Positions 33,213 to 42,600 of a DNA stretch of 64,000 nt are shown one piece after another. Numbering within the stretch: the stretch's first letter is position 1; the number at the start of each line of letters is the position of its first letter. The translations under genes were made by a program, and so were the position numbers. The notes under the pieces are model-generated. The model was not told where the DNA came from and made no database searches. It saw only the letters and a list, made by a program, of their open reading frames with translations. The DNA is taken from contig OZ245336.1 of the NCBI GenBank assembly GCA_965226095.1, positions 1,426,001 through 1,490,000 on the forward strand, read 5' to 3'. The DNA comes from JANQSP01 sp965226095 (GTDB lineage: Bacteria > Bdellovibrionota > Bdellovibrionia > Bdellovibrionales > UBA1609).

Positions 33213-33942
33213 GAGAGCTAACCATCAATTAAGACCTATTAGCATCACATCTCAAGTGCTGAAACAAGCAGAAGGTAGTACAGAAATTCAGATGGGAAAT
33301 ACACGTGTGATTTGTACTGCTTCGGTAGAATCCACTCTACCCAAATGGATTCGCACAGCTGATATGGGCTGGATCACAGCTGAATACGGCATGCTTCCCC
33401 GCTCTACCCACACTCGAATGAGACGTGACAAAACGGCTAACTCCAGTCGCTCCCAGGAAATATCCAGACTTATTGGTAGAAGCTTGAGATCAGGAGTAGA
33501 CCTAAATAAATTGGGAGAAAGACAAATTTATATGGATTGCGATGTCATTCAAGCGGATGGAGGAACCCGCACCGCTTCTATCACTGGAGCTTTTACTGCT
33601 TTAGCCTTAGCCCTCAATACACTCAAAGAAGATTGCATGATTGAGCATTCACCTCTTAAACACTATGTAGCAGCAGTTAGTGTAGGAATTTATAAAGAAG
33701 AAATTTTAGTGGATTTATGTTATGAAGAAGATCAAAAAGCAGATGTGGATATGAATCTTGTGTTTGCTTCCACTGGACATCTGATTGAAATTCAAGGCAC
33801 TGCTGAACAAAAAACCTTTAGTAAAAAGCAATTGGATGAAATCATCACCAAAGCCTGGACCAGTTGTCATACATTGTTTAAAGAACAAGAAAAAATTATT
33901 GGTTCTGTTTTACCTCTTCCTGAGCTGGTAAAAACCTTATAA
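33199..33942 (+). CDS. rph: Ribonuclease PH
   Basis: Phosphorolytic 3'-5' exoribonuclease that trims tRNA 3' ends. At 247 residues it matches the family along its length: RPISITSQVLKQAEGSTEIQMGNTRVICTA, then MGWITAEYGMLPRSTHTRMRRD, the SRSQEISRLIGRSLR motif with phosphate-binding Arg and Ser, and IYMDCDVIQADGGTRTASITGA. It overlaps mscS by 14 bases and so is probably translationally coupled to it. Confidence 0.98.
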   Translation: MRQDKRANHQLRPISITSQVLKQAEGSTEIQMGNTRVICTASVESTLPKWIRTADMGWITAEYGMLPRSTHTRMRRDKTANSSRSQEISRLIGRSLRSGVDLNKLGERQIYMDCDVIQADGGTRTASITGAFTALALALNTLKEDCMIEHSPLKHYVAAVSVGIYKEEILVDLCYEEDQKADVDMNLVFASTGHLIEIQGTAEQKTFSKKQLDEIITKAWTSCHTLFKEQEKIIGSVLPLPELVKTL

Positions 33943-34027
33943 AAACACTCAAGATTCTCTCTCCATTTTCCGAATTATCTAAAATAAGATAAAAAAACCT
34001 CGTTTCACTGATAGAGAGACAGTATTT

Positions 34028-34852
34028 ATGAAAAAATATCATTTTTTAATTTTATGTACATCATTTTTCCTGCTCTTAGGGTGTAGCTCTTCTGAGGAAG
34101 ATATCATATCCCAAGAAAACAACCTGTTTAATGAAGACAATGGGGAAAATAATACAGGAGGTTCTACAAGTGGTGGTAGCTCTGGCAGAAGTGGAAGAAG
34201 TAACAAAAACAGTAGATCATCTAATTTTATTTCCTTGTGCGATCGAACAGAAGAGATTCAAAAACACCTAATGTGCATATTGATTCAGGACGAAATTATA
34301 TCCATTACAGAGAAACAAACCTGTACAAATTCAAGTGATATCAATTCTGATTTTTTATCTACTCATTGTTCGGTAGTCACTCAAACTCATCTGGCACAAA
34401 TAGAAGAATTGAGAATTACACAAAATGTACAGGAAATCTCAGCTAACGATTTTGCGCATCTTACTAATTTAAAATTTTTATTTCTAGTAAATATCGATTT
34501 AGATGAATTACCAGCAAATACTTTTTATGAGCTAACTAATTTAATTCTCCTGGATTTAAGTGATAATGAATTAACTGATTTACAATCTGAAGCTTTCTTT
34601 GGTTTGAACAACTTAGAGGAATTGGAATTAAGTGAAAATAACATTTCTAATTTACCGGCTAATGTATTTTCACACTTACACCGGATAAAAGAAATTTATT
34701 TGAATGATAATGATCTGAGTAGCCCTGTCAATGATTTTTACTCCAATCTAAATTACCTGGAAGTATTAGATATCAGTGACAATAATATAGATGACGAAGA
34801 TATTGAGCATATAGAATCCTCTTTTTCAGAGGATGTAGAAATCATTGATTAA
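34028..34852 (+). CDS. Leucine-rich-repeat lipoprotein
   Basis: The 274-residue protein has a lipobox signal (MKKYHFLILCTSFFLLLGC). A low-complexity Ser/Gly/Asn linker follows (about 40-75), then a small Cys-containing cap (SLCDRTEEIQKHLMCILIQ). About five 24-residue LRRs come next (LTNLILLDLSDNELTDLQSEAF, LNNLEELELSENNISNLPANVF). LRRs form a curved binding surface, here anchored to an envelope membrane and probably used for protein contact. The next gene has LRRs of the same type, so the two share an origin. Confidence 0.88.
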   Translation: MKKYHFLILCTSFFLLLGCSSSEEDIISQENNLFNEDNGENNTGGSTSGGSSGRSGRSNKNSRSSNFISLCDRTEEIQKHLMCILIQDEIISITEKQTCTNSSDINSDFLSTHCSVVTQTHLAQIEELRITQNVQEISANDFAHLTNLKFLFLVNIDLDELPANTFYELTNLILLDLSDNELTDLQSEAFFGLNNLEELELSENNISNLPANVFSHLHRIKEIYLNDNDLSSPVNDFYSNLNYLEVLDISDNNIDDEDIEHIESSFSEDVEIID

Positions 34853-34870
34853 TATAGGATATAGAAAAAT

Positions 34871-35182
34871 ATGAAAAATCTCCTTACTTTTATAATTCTC
34901 TTATTTACTCAAGTATCTATGGCACAATTTTTATTTCATCAAGCGGATAGTCCAAAGGATTCAGTACAACCTATAGAACCATCAACAAAAAACCCTTTAA
35001 TCCTTAGAGATCGTGTCGCTCAAATAGATATGCTTGAGTTATTCAATTCTGCTAGTGAGTCACAAACTTTAATTCTTAATTTATTTATGGATACTGAAAT
35101 TCAAGCTCAAGTGGAGCGTTCCGCACACTTCCCAAAGGTGGTTCTTTTATATCAGGCTCACTGGAAGATGGTGGACAAATGA
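34871..35182 (+). CDS. N-terminal part (signal peptide and propeptide) of a frame-split metallopeptidase
   Basis: The 103-codon ORF starts with a signal peptide (MKNLLTFIILLFTQVSMA) and reads as a propeptide up to VERSAHFPK. After that the zero frame gives an unrelated tail (VVLLYQAHWKMVDK). The -1 frame continues sensibly as GGSFISGSLEDGGQMTLFIS and runs straight into the following 891-codon ORF. The switch falls on CCCAAAG at 35131-35137, phased C CCA AAG. A programmed -1 frameshift would give one protein of about 994 residues. A recent disabling mutation or an assembly error would look the same. The two ORFs also overlap as ATGA, which would allow coupled reinitiation. Confidence 0.75.
   Translation: MKNLLTFIILLFTQVSMAQFLFHQADSPKDSVQPIEPSTKNPLILRDRVAQIDMLELFNSASESQTLILNLFMDTEIQAQVERSAHFPKVVLLYQAHWKMVDK
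35131..35137 (+). other. Candidate -1 ribosomal slippery heptamer CCCAAAG
   Basis: The heptamer fits X XXY YYZ in the zero frame of the upstream ORF (codons TTC CCA AAG). Slipping back one base gives CCC AAA, then GGT GGT, which joins propeptide and protease sequence with no gap. A weak Shine-Dalgarno-like GTGGAG lies 14 bases upstream. I see no strong downstream hairpin. The phase match is observed; frameshifting itself is inference. Confidence 0.45.
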
Positions 35183-37854
35183 CTTTATTTATTAGTAAGG
35201 ATGGAATCATTAGAGGTGAAATTCATTCCAAGCAAGGTGTATACACTATTAAATCCAGTCAGAAAAATAAACAACGAGTGTTGATTTCAGAAATTGATGT
35301 TTCCAAATTTCCAACAGGTGATGATGTTATACAGTTTGATCCGGACAATCAGGATATCTGGCTCAAAGACAGTACAACAGAAGACACTGATGAGATGGAT
35401 GAAGACACTGATGAGATGGATGAAGACACTGCACAGGCAGAAACACAAGCTCATCCATCAGATATAAAAATTGATATATTAGTGCTCTATACAGAAAGAG
35501 CGAAAGACCATGAAGGTGGCAAAGAAGAAATAGAAGCCGCTATTGAATTGGAAGTGGAAAAAGTTAATCAAGCGCTTAGTGATAGTGGCTTGGATTCCGA
35601 TCAACAAATTAATCTGGTGGCCATGAAGAAAGTCAATTACACGCAAGACAGCTCAGATATGGGAACAGATCTGGTCAGGCTATCTGATGATATGAATCCG
35701 GAAACAGATCCAGAGGGAATATTGGATGAAGTCTTTGACCTTAGAGATAAGTACTCAGCTGATTTTGTCCACCTTTTTGTGAAAGATCCCACTGATTCAA
35801 CTTGTGGCATTGCTTATGTATATAACCTGAGTTATGAAAACCTATTAAAACTTCTATGCAGTACCCATCAAGATCCTGAGTTATGCTTAACTCAACAACG
35901 TAAACTACACTGGGAAGATCTCACCTTTAGCGTTTCTTCTGTCCAATGTACCACTCAATATACTTTTACTCATGAACTGGGTCATAGTATGGGAATTTTT
36001 CACGATCGCTTTACTGTGGATCAAGCAAGACCCCTGAGTACTGTTTATCTAGAGAATTTTCCTTATAAACCTTATGCCTTTGGTTATGTGAACCAGAACT
36101 TTAATCGTTTAATATGTGCACGAACTATCATGGCTTATCCAGCTCAATGTTCAGCTCAAGATACTATTGCAGTTCCGGCACTGACAATATTTTCAAATCC
36201 AAGTTTAAATTTTCTGTTTAGTGACTCCACTACCGATCCTGCTGGAAAATCCGGCACTCAAATTACAACAGCCATCGATGGACCGGCTAATGCAAGCATG
36301 GCTATCGATGAAACATGGGATATGTTGGCGAATTTAAAACATAGCATCGATAGCTGTGACAATGCTATATTTTCCCGTGCACCAGATACAATCAATATCT
36401 CTGCCGAAGGAGAAAGTAAAACTATTACTCTTGTCAATACTGTAAATAGTTGCTCAATTCCACCGAGCTTAACGGCAACACCTTCTGATTCTTTTATTAG
36501 TGCTTCTGTTCAAACACTAAACTCCGGCTACGAAATTAGTATTGTAATAGATGAGAATGACAGTTGCTCCGAGCGCACAGGAAGCCTAACATTAACAACA
36601 CCCATTACGAATGATTTTACAATGACCATCGAACAAGATGCCTTCAAAGTATGTGAACTGATTACAAATAATATTGGCAGTACACAACCTGGCAATGTAA
36701 CTTCATTGGATTTATCCAAAAGTAATATTGCAGAATTAAGAAATTTTGCTTTTCAAGGATTTACAAATTTAGAGGAGTTAACATTAAAGCAAAATCAAAT
36801 CAGCACCTTGCCGGCTGATGTATTTGACAATCTAACTCAATTAGAGGAATTAGACTTAAGACAAAATCAGATTAGTACCTTACCTGGCAGTGTGTTTTCC
36901 AACTTAACTCAACTAGAGGATTTAAACTTAAGTAGCAATCAAATTAACTCATTACCCACTAATGTTTTCGCTAACTTAACTCAATTGGAAGATCTCAATT
37001 TAAGTGGTAATCAAATCTCCTCATTATCCAGTAGTGTATTTAGAAATTTAAACCAACTGGAAGACCTGGATTTAAGTAGTAATCAGATTAGTTCATTATC
37101 CAGCAATGTATTTTTCCATTTAACTGAACTGGAAGATCTGAATTTAAGTGGCAATCAACTCACTACATTAAGCAGTAATCTTTTTAACAGACTAACAAAA
37201 TTAAAAGATCTCAATTTAAGTGGTAATCAAATTACTACACTCAACAGAAGCACATTATCTTCCCTCTCAAGGCTCAGATACCTTTGGCTTCATGCAAATA
37301 ACATTAGTAGCTTGTCGGAAGATATATTCGCAGACTTGTCACAACTCAGATCCCTTGGCCTGGATAGCAATGAGTTAAGTACCCTATCTGATGATTTATT
37401 CGATGGCTTATCAAAACTCAGATACCTTTGGCTTCATGCAAATAACCTTAGCACTTTACCAGAAAATATATTTGAAGATCTTTCCAGTCTAAGATACTTG
37501 AATTTGTCTTCCAATAACTTCAGTACCCTGCCAGCTAATGTGTGTACTTTTTTGCGTAACTTGAGATATCTGGTAATAAAAGGAACCACGATAGATAATA
37601 TCTGCCCACAATCCATTAGTAGTAGTGTACTTGAAACATTACAGATAAATCTTATAAAAAAACTTTTTACATCATTTTCCAGCAAAGACAATACTACCGC
37701 TATTGAAAGAGAAATAGAATACAATGAAAATGTCATTCTTAAAATGCAGGCAGACGGTTTGCCTTCTTCAGAAATATCTGATCTGACCGGCTATGATGAA
37801 AGTGCTATCTTGCAAACAATTAAAATTGAACTCCCATCATTAAAAGAAAAATGA
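35179..37854 (+). CDS. M12-type zinc metallopeptidase with C-terminal leucine-rich repeats (main part of split gene)
   Basis: The catalytic domain has HELGHSMGIFHD (His265, Glu266, His269, His275 in this ORF), the metzincin zinc motif of reprolysin/adamalysin-like peptidases. MAYP about 50 residues later could be the Met-turn. It is preceded by an acidic repeat EDTDEMDEDTDEMDED and KIDILVLYTERAKDHEGG, a typical catalytic-domain start. A beta-sandwich (BACON-like, about 400-495) follows, then about twelve 24-residue LRRs (about 508-795) and a helical tail. The ORF on its own lacks a signal peptide; that is supplied by the preceding ORF in another frame. Likely a secreted or surface protease whose LRRs bind targets. 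Confidence 0.85.
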   Translation: MTLFISKDGIIRGEIHSKQGVYTIKSSQKNKQRVLISEIDVSKFPTGDDVIQFDPDNQDIWLKDSTTEDTDEMDEDTDEMDEDTAQAETQAHPSDIKIDILVLYTERAKDHEGGKEEIEAAIELEVEKVNQALSDSGLDSDQQINLVAMKKVNYTQDSSDMGTDLVRLSDDMNPETDPEGILDEVFDLRDKYSADFVHLFVKDPTDSTCGIAYVYNLSYENLLKLLCSTHQDPELCLTQQRKLHWEDLTFSVSSVQCTTQYTFTHELGHSMGIFHDRFTVDQARPLSTVYLENFPYKPYAFGYVNQNFNRLICARTIMAYPAQCSAQDTIAVPALTIFSNPSLNFLFSDSTTDPAGKSGTQITTAIDGPANASMAIDETWDMLANLKHSIDSCDNAIFSRAPDTINISAEGESKTITLVNTVNSCSIPPSLTATPSDSFISASVQTLNSGYEISIVIDENDSCSERTGSLTLTTPITNDFTMTIEQDAFKVCELITNNIGSTQPGNVTSLDLSKSNIAELRNFAFQGFTNLEELTLKQNQISTLPADVFDNLTQLEELDLRQNQISTLPGSVFSNLTQLEDLNLSSNQINSLPTNVFANLTQLEDLNLSGNQISSLSSSVFRNLNQLEDLDLSSNQISSLSSNVFFHLTELEDLNLSGNQLTTLSSNLFNRLTKLKDLNLSGNQITTLNRSTLSSLSRLRYLWLHANNISSLSEDIFADLSQLRSLGLDSNELSTLSDDLFDGLSKLRYLWLHANNLSTLPENIFEDLSSLRYLNLSSNNFSTLPANVCTFLRNLRYLVIKGTTIDNICPQSISSSVLETLQINLIKKLFTSFSSKDNTTAIEREIEYNENVILKMQADGLPSSEISDLTGYDESAILQTIKIELPSLKEK

Positions 37855-37897
37855 ATAAACTGTACATTCCATAATAAACAATTTATAATTCATAAAA

Positions 37898-38122
37898 ATG
37901 AATGAAAAAACATTAAAAAATGTTCCCGGTTCCTGGTATGTGGATGAGGAATGCATCGCTTGTGATGCCTGTGTACTGGTCGCTGAACAGCATTTTAAAA
38001 TAGATGAAGATGAAGTTTATGCCTATGTATGTAAACAACCTAAAACTGATAAAGAGAAAACCATTTGCCAGGAAGCTTTAGAAGCTTGTCCGGTAGAGGC
38101 TATTCACAAAGACGGAGAATAA
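37898..38122 (+). CDS. Single-cluster 4Fe-4S ferredoxin
   Basis: The 74-residue acidic protein has WYVDEECIACDACVLVAEQHF and EALEACPVEAIHKDG. The spacing C-x2-C-x2-C with a distal CP is that of monocluster ferredoxins of the Fer4_13/Fer4_15 type, which carry electrons between soluble enzymes. It ends one base before the cysS start. No partner oxidoreductase lies beside it, so its pathway is unknown. Confidence 0.9.
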   Translation: MNEKTLKNVPGSWYVDEECIACDACVLVAEQHFKIDEDEVYAYVCKQPKTDKEKTICQEALEACPVEAIHKDGE

Positions 38123-38123
38123 C

Positions 38124-39608
38124 ATGCCCTTTGTCATCTATAATAACTTAAACAAAAAAAAAGAAGTATTTGTTCCTTTAAACAAAAACACAGTCAATAT
38201 GTACTGCTGTGGTCCTACTGTCTATGATCTTTTGCATATTGGCAACTTTAGAGGAGCTGTATTTTTTAACTTTTTATGCCAATGGCTGGAGCATGAAAAC
38301 TATAAAGTCAATTATGTCTACAATTTCACGGATGTGGATGACAAAATTCTCAATCGATCCAAAAAAGAAAATAAAAGTATGAAAGAAATTGCCGACAAAT
38401 ACATTGTTGAATTTAAAAAAGATTTTCAATCCTTAAAACTAAGGCAACACGATCATAATCCACTGGCTACACAATTTATCCCTGACATGATAAAGCTTAT
38501 TCAAAAGCTCTGCAAAAAAGGAAAAGCCTATGCAGTGCCAAACGGTGATGTGTTTTATCATGTAGATAGTTTCCCTAACTACGGCCAACTGAGTGGACGA
38601 AAAACCAAAGAGCTCATCAGTGGTGCCAGAGTGGAAGTTAATACAGCCAAAAAAGATCCTAAAGATTTTGCTCTATGGAAAGCCTGTCCCACAGAAGAAC
38701 CTGGCTGGGACTCCCCTTGGGGGAGAGGACGACCGGGTTGGCATATTGAATGCACTAGTATGATCTTTGCTCTTTTGGGAAACAACATTGACATCCATGG
38801 AGGAGGGACAGATCTGCTTTTTCCTCACCATGAAAATGAAATTGCCCAAGCAGAAGGAGCGGAAAAAGGCCCTTTCGCCAAGTACTGGGTACATAATAAT
38901 ATGTTTACCTTAGGTGGAGAAAAAATGGCCAAGTCCACTGGCAATTTAACCCTGATGCGATCCTTTATTGAGGACTACAGTGGAGAAATTTTTAAATACC
39001 TGGTTTTATCTTCACATTACCGTTCCATCATAGAAGTATCAGAAAATAAAATTTCACAAGCTATTCAAGCCTTGCAACGCATTTATTCTTTCTTACAAAC
39101 AGCGAAAGATTTAGAAAACCAGCATAACATAAAAGCATCTCAGCCGGACAATATGTTAAAACAAGCTCCTGATGAAATAAAAAAAGCGCAAACAGAAATA
39201 GAACAGGCTCTCAATGATGATCTCAATACACCCATCGCTTTAGCCTGTTTATTTAAACTTATTCGCCAATTCAATGACAAATACAGTACAAATAATAAAT
39301 CAGATATAAAAAAACAAATACAGGATTCGCAATCTTTAGCGGTACTGATTCAAAAATATGGAAAAATCATGAGCCTGTTTCAGGAAGCACCTAAAGATTT
39401 TCTTTATAAGCTGGATAATATTTTCTTAAGAAAAAACAACCTTCATCGGGAAGACATTGATCAAATTGTGCAAGAGCGGGTTTTAGCTAGAAAAGACAAA
39501 GATTTTAAAACAGCTGACAACCTCAGAGAAAAATTATTGTCCATGCATATTGAAGTAAAAGACAATCCCGATGGCAGTTCTTCCTGGGAATGCCAAAAGT
39601 TTTTCTAA
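38124..39608 (+). CDS. cysS: Cysteinyl-tRNA synthetase
   Basis: A class I synthetase that charges tRNA-Cys. The 494 residues contain CCGPTVYDLLHIGNFRG (zinc Cys and HIGH-type motif), then GRPGWHIECTSM, a GGGTDLLFPHHENEIAQ zinc-ligand segment, the KMAKSTGN KMSKS-type loop, and a helical anticodon-binding domain ending near VERVLARKDKDFKTAD-like sequence. It follows the ferredoxin gene directly and converges on the large lipoprotein gene. Confidence 0.98.
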   Translation: MPFVIYNNLNKKKEVFVPLNKNTVNMYCCGPTVYDLLHIGNFRGAVFFNFLCQWLEHENYKVNYVYNFTDVDDKILNRSKKENKSMKEIADKYIVEFKKDFQSLKLRQHDHNPLATQFIPDMIKLIQKLCKKGKAYAVPNGDVFYHVDSFPNYGQLSGRKTKELISGARVEVNTAKKDPKDFALWKACPTEEPGWDSPWGRGRPGWHIECTSMIFALLGNNIDIHGGGTDLLFPHHENEIAQAEGAEKGPFAKYWVHNNMFTLGGEKMAKSTGNLTLMRSFIEDYSGEIFKYLVLSSHYRSIIEVSENKISQAIQALQRIYSFLQTAKDLENQHNIKASQPDNMLKQAPDEIKKAQTEIEQALNDDLNTPIALACLFKLIRQFNDKYSTNNKSDIKKQIQDSQSLAVLIQKYGKIMSLFQEAPKDFLYKLDNIFLRKNNLHREDIDQIVQERVLARKDKDFKTADNLREKLLSMHIEVKDNPDGSSSWECQKFF

Positions 39609-39618
39609 AAGATAATTG

Positions 39619-42600
39619 TTACTGAGGAGATGAATTGCCAATAACTGATTTAGTGTTATCAATATTAATATAACCAAGAGGGTTAATATCATATAACTTC
39701 TTTGCTATCTGTTCAACGACACCTTTGTCGTCTACTTCAGTTTTAAAATAAAAATGTTCCTCATCATACTTGACATTGTATACACCAGGATAAAAACCTG
39801 TTTTGTCCCATACTTTTGCCTGCCTTATAGCCCTTCTGGTGCCATCCACTACATTAGATTGACGATCAAAGGGATTGGTCATAAGTCCTTTTGGATTATA
39901 ATCTTCTACACCAGGCTCCTCATCCGCTTCTACAAAAGAATGAATGAGAAATTCAATTTTTTGCCATTCCGTAATACCTCGAATCGTTATGACATAAGGA
40001 CGATTGCGGAAATTCAAAGGATTTAAAAACTGTCCTCTATCCCCTTGGTTGGGTTGATACATATAAAAATAATCTTCTGCAATTCTCATCGGTTTTTGAT
40101 CTTTTTCCGCATCAATATCTTCTGTACAAATCAACAAACCCGATTTGATATAAGGAATCTGATGAATAAAATTATTGGCTAACCTCTCATTCCATACTTT
40201 GTGAGTATCATAACCATCAAAAGCCAGATTATGAGGTCTTATCACCAAACAGTGACGATAATTTTTCAAAGCCATGGATATCACAATATGATTTAATACA
40301 AAGTACAGTGCCGTTGCATAACGTACAGACACCTGTCTTCTATTGCTTTCTGAATCAGAAATTCCAGTGGACCACTCACTGGAAAATTTCACTCCATTAA
40401 AGCCTAAAACAGGATTAACATATTTTAAAGGATTAAGTAACCCTCCCAACCCTGTGAAACCCGCACCTAAAGAGCTTGAAAAACCTCGTGACATTCCCCA
40501 ACTGGCGGCATAGGAATAATCAAAAGCCTGTTGAGCATTAAAAGCCCGCGTCTGACCATATGTATGCATCAGATCGGAATAATCAGATCCAATATCCCCT
40601 ACAATGATCTTTTTTTCTATATGAAAAAAATCCAAAGGATTGGATACACACTTAAAATAAGGATGACGATGTTTCGACATTATCCTTCTAGCGTTACCAG
40701 TACCACCACCCATCATATGATAATGTCCGTTCCCCGCAAGAGCTTCCGCACGAGATATTTCATGATATACTTCATTCATATAAGAAACTTCTTCATATAG
40801 AGAGTCCATAACATTATCCGCTGTGCTCATTGGAAATGCTTGTAATCCATCTAACATAAAAGGATTTTCCACTCTTAAAGGTCCTTCATCATTTTCCATG
40901 TCAAATAAACTATACTGTTGCATAGCTTGAAATAAATCATTGTACTGTTGTTTAGGACCATATTCTTCTCTAAAGTAATTCAAAGTGCCTTTATAATATT
41001 GAAAATGATTTAAGTGATCCGTGTAAATAGCATCCAATTGATACTGTTCCAAATATTTTTCATAAAAATCATTAAACCAAAAACCACACATAGAATGTAG
41101 AAAAGTCATCACTTCCGGCGTATCCAGAGTACCTGAGCGAATACCCTGTGTTATCACTGTCTTCAACCACTGAGGAGACATTTCCGGTAAATGCATCCTT
41201 ACCATCTTTTCCTTAAAAGCAAAATAATTATCATTTTCCAGTAAAGGGAAATTATCTTGTAAGGATTGTGTATACTCCTGATCCACATTAATTAAACCTT
41301 GTGGATCACTCTGTGGAGAATGTTCTGCTAGTCGAAAGTCAATATTTTCTTCTGCATCAATATTATCATACACATCCAAGGTTTTTTCATCCTCCGTATT
41401 CTCTTCATCATCACCAAACAAGCTATCCCACAATTCACTTATATAACTTTTTTGAGGAGTTAAATACTCTTCACGATAAGTATTATGAATACTGGCTGAT
41501 GCATTCAAGTCCTCTATAAAACGATTCAAACCATCACCTTCATCAAAGCTTAATACTTTTAAGCCTTCACTTTTTGCAAAACGATTCATATTAAATGTTG
41601 ATAGCTCTGCCCGATTATCAGGAATATTAGTTCCCGGCTCAAACCATTTGCTTTGACTGTTTTCCAAACTTAATAAAGTATTTTTTTCTTCCTCAGATAA
41701 ATGAGGTAAGTATTTTTTAATTATCTTCGTATAATTATCTAATGTTTCTTGAGCCGTATCCTTGAGAACAACAAGAGGATTGTTTTTATCTTCAAAAACT
41801 TTTAATACATCTGTAAAAACTCTCAGTACTTGTTTGGAAAAATCACTAATACTATCATTATTGTCAGATCCATTTAGTATTTGATTAACAACAAAAATGG
41901 AATCATGAATAGATTCAATCAGACTATTTCGATTAGTTTCCAATCTCTGCTTAGCACTTTCTTGATCTGTACCGCCTTCTTCATTATACGCAATTAAAAA
42001 AGCTTTAAGTCTTTGATACACATCTTCAAAATAATTACTACTCTCTCTGATAGCCTGTTTGGCTTTGTCACTGATTTGAATGGCTTCGGCATTCATTGTG
42101 GAATGAAGTACCGTGAAAAGCTTATGTTCAACACTATTCTTCTTTCCATTTTCTATAAAACGAGCCAATTGCTCTTTATTCACATTCATCTTATAAATTT
42201 CATCAGACGAATTAGAACCAGAAAGTTGAAATGGAATAATATCCAAAACTCTAAAGATATTCCAATTCCTTTGATCACTGGCCACAAAAGAACCCATAAA
42301 GGCTTGAGAAATTAAATCATGGTGACCTTCATAAGGAGCAAATACGGATCGATCCGGATCAATTTCACACCCTTCCTTATAGCTATAATGTTTTGGTTCT
42401 GTAGGTAAAATTTGCACAATCAACCGGCTATTGGATCCAATAAATATAAATTCATCCAGATTGAAACGAAAATTTATATAAGCATTCAACATACCATCCC
42501 GAATCTGTACAGGAGTATCAAAATGGGTGATGTATTCCAAATTAGTGTTCATCATTTGTCCAACTAACCTGCCATCTCTTCCAAGCTGCCATCCCATATT

